Positions 61,351-64,000 of a DNA stretch of 64,000 bases are shown here, piece by piece. The notes beneath the pieces were generated by a model. That model worked only from the letters and a program-made list of their open reading frames with translations, made no database searches and had not been told where the DNA came from. The stretch comes from Candidatus Omnitrophota bacterium (lineage in GTDB: Bacteria > Omnitrophota > Gorgyraeia > Gygaellales > Profunditerraquicolaceae), in NCBI GenBank assembly GCA_023229385.1, contig JALNZI010000001.1, forward strand, positions 62,001 to 126,000, written 5' to 3'. Position numbers and translations under genes: made by a program. Position 1 is the first letter of the stretch, and each line of letters starts with the position of its first letter.

Positions 61351-62337
61351 ATGGCGATAATATTTAAGCCTGGATTCTTTTATTACATTAAAGCTGAGTT
61401 ACCAATTACCGGCAAACTGATTGCTATTGCTAAAGTAACTAAGCGAGATGAATGGAATGCTTATTGCGATAGATATAAACGATTTTTTAAATCAATTATA
61501 TTAATGGAATATAATTCTATTAAGCCAATTAATGAAAGAATTCGTCAGGTAAGTAAATTAACTAATAACAATTTTAGAAAAATCATTAGAATTCCTAGAA
61601 TTAAAAAAGATAAGAAAAAGCCAATCAAAGGCAATTTATTAGTTAAGATAGATGGAGATACTGCATATATTCAAGTTAGCCATTTCAAAAAAAGAAAAAT
61701 AATTAAAATTGATTTAGAAGATTTGCAACCATTGCTAGATGTTACTAAAAAAAGTTTTTATTTTATTGGCAGATATAATAAGCAATCTAAAACAGTAAAT
61801 TATATATTAAGTAAAAAGAAATATAGACCTAATTCATTATATTCATATATATTAAAACAAAAAATATTTACAAAAGTAATACATAAAGATGGAGATATAT
61901 TTAATTATAAGAAAGATAATTTAATAGTAACTACTCAAAAATCAGTGATAGCAATTGCTCCAAATAATTACTCAGAAGTATTTGTTGAAAAAAAGATTAA
62001 TGAATTAGTTGGAGTAATAAAATCTGATAGAATTAGTTATAATTATATTGCTGAGATTCATGTGCATGGAGTTTTAATTAAATTAGGTAGATTTATTAAT
62101 GCAATAGATGCAGCAATGGCTTATGATATTGCTAGAATGTATTATTATGGTAGAGATAAAACTGCTAATTATCCAGCCAACTACTATTTCATTTTAAAAC
62201 AAGACCTTGTTCTAAAATGGTACATTAATTTAAAAAAACGTAAATATCAGAATGAATCTAATTTGGCACGAGAATTGATGAGTAATATGTTGGCAGAAAG
62301 CCAGAAAGAAAAGGACACACATGGAAACGAGAATTAA
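61351..62337 (+). CDS. HNH-AP2 homing-endonuclease-like protein
   Basis: 328 aa. Residues about 165-205 contain an HNH-like core (VIHKDGDIFNYKKDNLIVTT), and about 225-285 an AP2 DNA-binding domain (IHVHGVLIKLGRFINAIDAA, AMAYDIARMYYYG), the combination found in many phage homing endonucleases. The N-terminal 120 residues are lysine-rich and unrecognised. It sits between late structural genes under a late-type box, unusual for a selfish endonuclease. Whether it still cuts is unclear, since the HNH Asp and Arg residues vary. Confidence 0.7.
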   Translation: MAIIFKPGFFYYIKAELPITGKLIAIAKVTKRDEWNAYCDRYKRFFKSIILMEYNSIKPINERIRQVSKLTNNNFRKIIRIPRIKKDKKKPIKGNLLVKIDGDTAYIQVSHFKKRKIIKIDLEDLQPLLDVTKKSFYFIGRYNKQSKTVNYILSKKKYRPNSLYSYILKQKIFTKVIHKDGDIFNYKKDNLIVTTQKSVIAIAPNNYSEVFVEKKINELVGVIKSDRISYNYIAEIHVHGVLIKLGRFINAIDAAMAYDIARMYYYGRDKTANYPANYYFILKQDLVLKWYINLKKRKYQNESNLARELMSNMLAESQKEKDTHGNEN

Positions 62338-62662
62338 CGAGCTATTTAATTGGTGGGACTCATATATTTCAACAGAGGCATCTTCAATTAATAAAAATGA
62401 AATAATTGATGGAGAATCAATTAAATTAGATTTATTAGGTGCTAAAAAAGAGAATATATCCGTAGATGTTAGTGGGCAAATAATAACAGTAAAATCTACT
62501 AAGAAAAATATATATGGGCAAAATACTAAATTTGAAAGAACATATCAACTAGACGAAAAATATGATACTAAATCCCTTAAAGCCAAATATGAAGATGGAA
62601 TATTAACTATTTCAGCCGATGTAAAAGAATCGCGAAAACCTAGAAAAATAGAAATAGATTAA
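62321..62662 (+). CDS. Small heat-shock protein, Hsp20/alpha-crystallin family
   Basis: 113 aa. The alpha-crystallin domain is clear: SIKLDLLGAKKENISVDVSG, IITVKSTKK, FERTYQLDEKYDTKSLKAKY, EDGILTIS, and a C-terminal IEI-like motif (KIEID). A holdase chaperone of this type is also carried by T4-like cyanophages and may help virion assembly. AAGGA precedes the ATG, which lies inside the HNH-AP2 gene (17-base overlap), so the two are coupled. Confidence 0.88.
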   Translation: METRINELFNWWDSYISTEASSINKNEIIDGESIKLDLLGAKKENISVDVSGQIITVKSTKKNIYGQNTKFERTYQLDEKYDTKSLKAKYEDGILTISADVKESRKPRKIEID

Positions 62663-62667
62663 ATTTT

Positions 62668-62693
62668 AAAAGGCCCAATTAATGGGCCTTTTT
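62668..62693. terminator. Bidirectional intrinsic terminator
   Basis: AAAGGCCCA and TGGGCCTTT stem with a five-base loop, flanked by A and T runs, between the convergent Hsp20 and SWIM genes. Confidence 0.85.
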
Positions 62694-62694
62694 G

Positions 62695-64000
62695 TTATAC
62701 TATATTATTCTGTTTAACTTTGCCATCACCTTTAATATTAAATATTTCATTAGTTAATCCAACTAAATGTTTACATAAAGCTGGGATATAATTTGGATTT
62801 GTTTGATCTGATGGTAATGTATAATTAATTGGATATCCATCTTTAGTTCCTCGTCTAGTTACTGCACCGGCCAATGATTTATTTCTCATATTAGCAAAAG
62901 CCAAGTAATAGATAAATGACTTGCAATCGCATCTAACTTCACATGGAAGATCTACACTCCATTCTTGAGTTAATCTTTGTCTTCTTAATTGAATCCATTG
63001 TGAATAATAGTCATGTTTGGTTGGATCTTCAGATGTACACATTGAAGTAATAGATGCTTGTAAATATTTTAAGTCTGGGTGCAATGAATTAGCTTTAATT
63101 GAATTAAAAGTTACTGCTACATTAGTTGAAGTACCTCTACTAGGAAATACTTTAAAGAAATTATTATATAATGTTCTTAAATGTTTTTCTTTTTTCCAAT
63201 CATAGCTTACTTGAGGTTCTTCCTTTTTTTCAGAAGCAGGTAAAGTTTTACTAGATGGCAAAGTTGGTGCAATTGGTTTAGGTTGTTTAGCTGGAACAGG
63301 CTCTTCAATTGGAGAGGAAGGTACTTTAGGGGCGTTTAGAGGGGAAGTAATTGGTTGTTCGGTTGGTTCTTCAATAGGTTGTTCCGGCTCGTTTAAATCG
63401 TCCAGAGACGGGGGCTCTTCATTATTTGTTACATTAAATTCAGGCGGAATTTCAGCATCAGGCTCATTTAAATCATCTAGATTCTTATCATCATCATCAT
63501 TTGGATTTTTTCTATTGGTTGCTTCTAGCATAATATTACGTCTAAAAGCAGATTCTAATAATGCATTAACTTCTTCAATAGTTTCTGCACCTAAATCATT
63601 GCAAACTTCTTGTAAATCTTCTTCACTGAAAGTATGATCAATATTTGTTGGCTTATTTTCTTCAAAAAATTTCCATTTTGTTTCATAAAATTTAGGCCAA
63701 TCTCCATCAGCAATAACAATATTATATTTTTTGCATAATTCACTTAATTCAGGTGAAGCAAAATATGCAAAAATAGAATAATCTTTTAGTTTAATCATTT
63801 TTTTAATATATAAATTATTAGCATTACCTTTTCCGTAATACTTATTAGCTTCATCTAATTTAGAAACTTCAGATTCAGGTATTGAATATAATTCACCAAT
63901 AACTGTTCCAGACTCTTCAGTTATAGCTGGATCACCATATGGAGATTGATATAATTTATATGGTAATTTAATTTTTTTACCAGATAAACTTTCTAAAGGT
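62695..64000 (-). CDS. SWIM-finger-like protein, 5' end outside the window
   Basis: The frame stays open from the ATG at 63798 to the right edge, and the extra 67 codons look like protein (for example YQSPYGDPAITEESGTVIGE), so the true start lies beyond the window. Residues after the methionine contain a helical domain, an acidic Pro-rich linker of about 80 residues, then a domain with CDC and CKH separated by 49 residues, the CxC...CxH pattern of a SWIM zinc finger with a long insert. LLES and MLEA are possible prohead-protease sites. It may be a DNA- or protein-binding virion component; inferred only. Confidence 0.65.
   Translation of the reverse strand, partial: PLESLSGKKIKLPYKLYQSPYGDPAITEESGTVIGELYSIPESEVSKLDEANKYYGKGNANNLYIKKMIKLKDYSIFAYFASPELSELCKKYNIVIADGDWPKFYETKWKFFEENKPTNIDHTFSEEDLQEVCNDLGAETIEEVNALLESAFRRNIMLEATNRKNPNDDDDKNLDDLNEPDAEIPPEFNVTNNEEPPSLDDLNEPEQPIEEPTEQPITSPLNAPKVPSSPIEEPVPAKQPKPIAPTLPSSKTLPASEKKEEPQVSYDWKKEKHLRTLYNNFFKVFPSRGTSTNVAVTFNSIKANSLHPDLKYLQASITSMCTSEDPTKHDYYSQWIQLRRQRLTQEWSVDLPCEVRCDCKSFIYYLAFANMRNKSLAGAVTRRGTKDGYPINYTLPSDQTNPNYIPALCKHLVGLTNEIFNIKGDGKVKQNNIV

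Noticed and set aside
63799..64000. Gene start at ATG 63798 with non-coding sequence to the window edge
   Set aside because: The same frame stays open with protein-like sequence to the edge and there is no late box or Shine-Dalgarno before 63798, so the gene is truncated.
1..64000. tRNA genes, CRISPR arrays, insertion sequences, attachment sites
   Set aside because: None were seen by eye. A dedicated tRNA and repeat search would settle this; intergenic spaces are mostly too short to hold them.

Overview
This window is a gene-dense, very A+T-rich (roughly 70-75% by eye) piece of a contractile-tailed bacteriophage related to the T4 superfamily. The evidence is a nearly complete T4-type virion gene set: portal gp20, prohead protease gp21, core gp22, major capsid gp23, neck gp13 and gp14, tail terminator gp15, large terminase gp17, sheath gp18, tube gp19, and baseplate proteins like gp5, gp6, gp7, gp25, gp26, gp27, gp29 and gp53. 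Most genes use TAA stops, with a few TAG and TGA, consistent with the standard code. I saw no tRNA genes, CRISPR arrays or insertion sequences. No stretch longer than about 110 bases lacks a gene. The host cannot be determined from the sequence.

Layout. Bases 1-2150 (+) hold replication genes: a left-truncated unknown, a DnaG-type primase and a dNMP kinase. 2181-3477 holds a late RuvC-like resolvase facing an unknown gene. 3574-5412 (+) is a Shine-Dalgarno-driven cluster with a sigma-70-family factor and two small unknowns. 5409-7374 holds gp13 and unknowns. 7483-12419 (-) is the head block gp23-22-21-(52-aa protein)-20. 12436-17717 (-) holds unknown, probably head-associated genes, including a degenerate M15 peptidase and a strongly expressed acidic protein. 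17778-27734 (-) holds a tube-like protein and large fibre-like proteins. 27750-34647 (+) is an island of baseplate genes carrying chitobiase-C-like adhesion domains, one of them a gp25 fused to a large surface-adhesin module. 34644-51079 (-) runs gp6, tail lysozyme, unknown, spike, hub gp27, gp53, tube-initiator-like, tape measure, gp51/gp26-like, tube-like proteins, tube, sheath. 51159-55517 (+) holds gp14, two unknowns, gp15 and a gp16-position gene. 55520-61313 (-) holds an intein-containing gp17, an ATPase-only gp17 paralog and an unknown. 61351-62662 (+) holds an HNH-AP2 endonuclease-like protein and an Hsp20 chaperone. A right-truncated SWIM-finger protein (-) closes the window.

Regulation is the most striking feature. 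Almost every late transcription unit starts with an octamer matching the T4 late promoter TATAAATA (NNTAAATA). About 24 genes have it only 5-9 bases before the start codon with no Shine-Dalgarno, which by T4 geometry predicts leaderless or nearly leaderless mRNAs. Eight more have it 17-20 bases upstream, nearly all with a Shine-Dalgarno between, and the capsid gene has one 42 bases upstream. Capsid, sheath, tube and one unknown acidic protein also have their own intrinsic terminators, marking probable high-output cassettes. Some boxes are palindromic and serve divergent genes, and several contain the stop codon of the upstream gene. The sigma factor at 3574 is the obvious candidate to read them. 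Replication and sigma genes lack the box and are probably early or middle genes.
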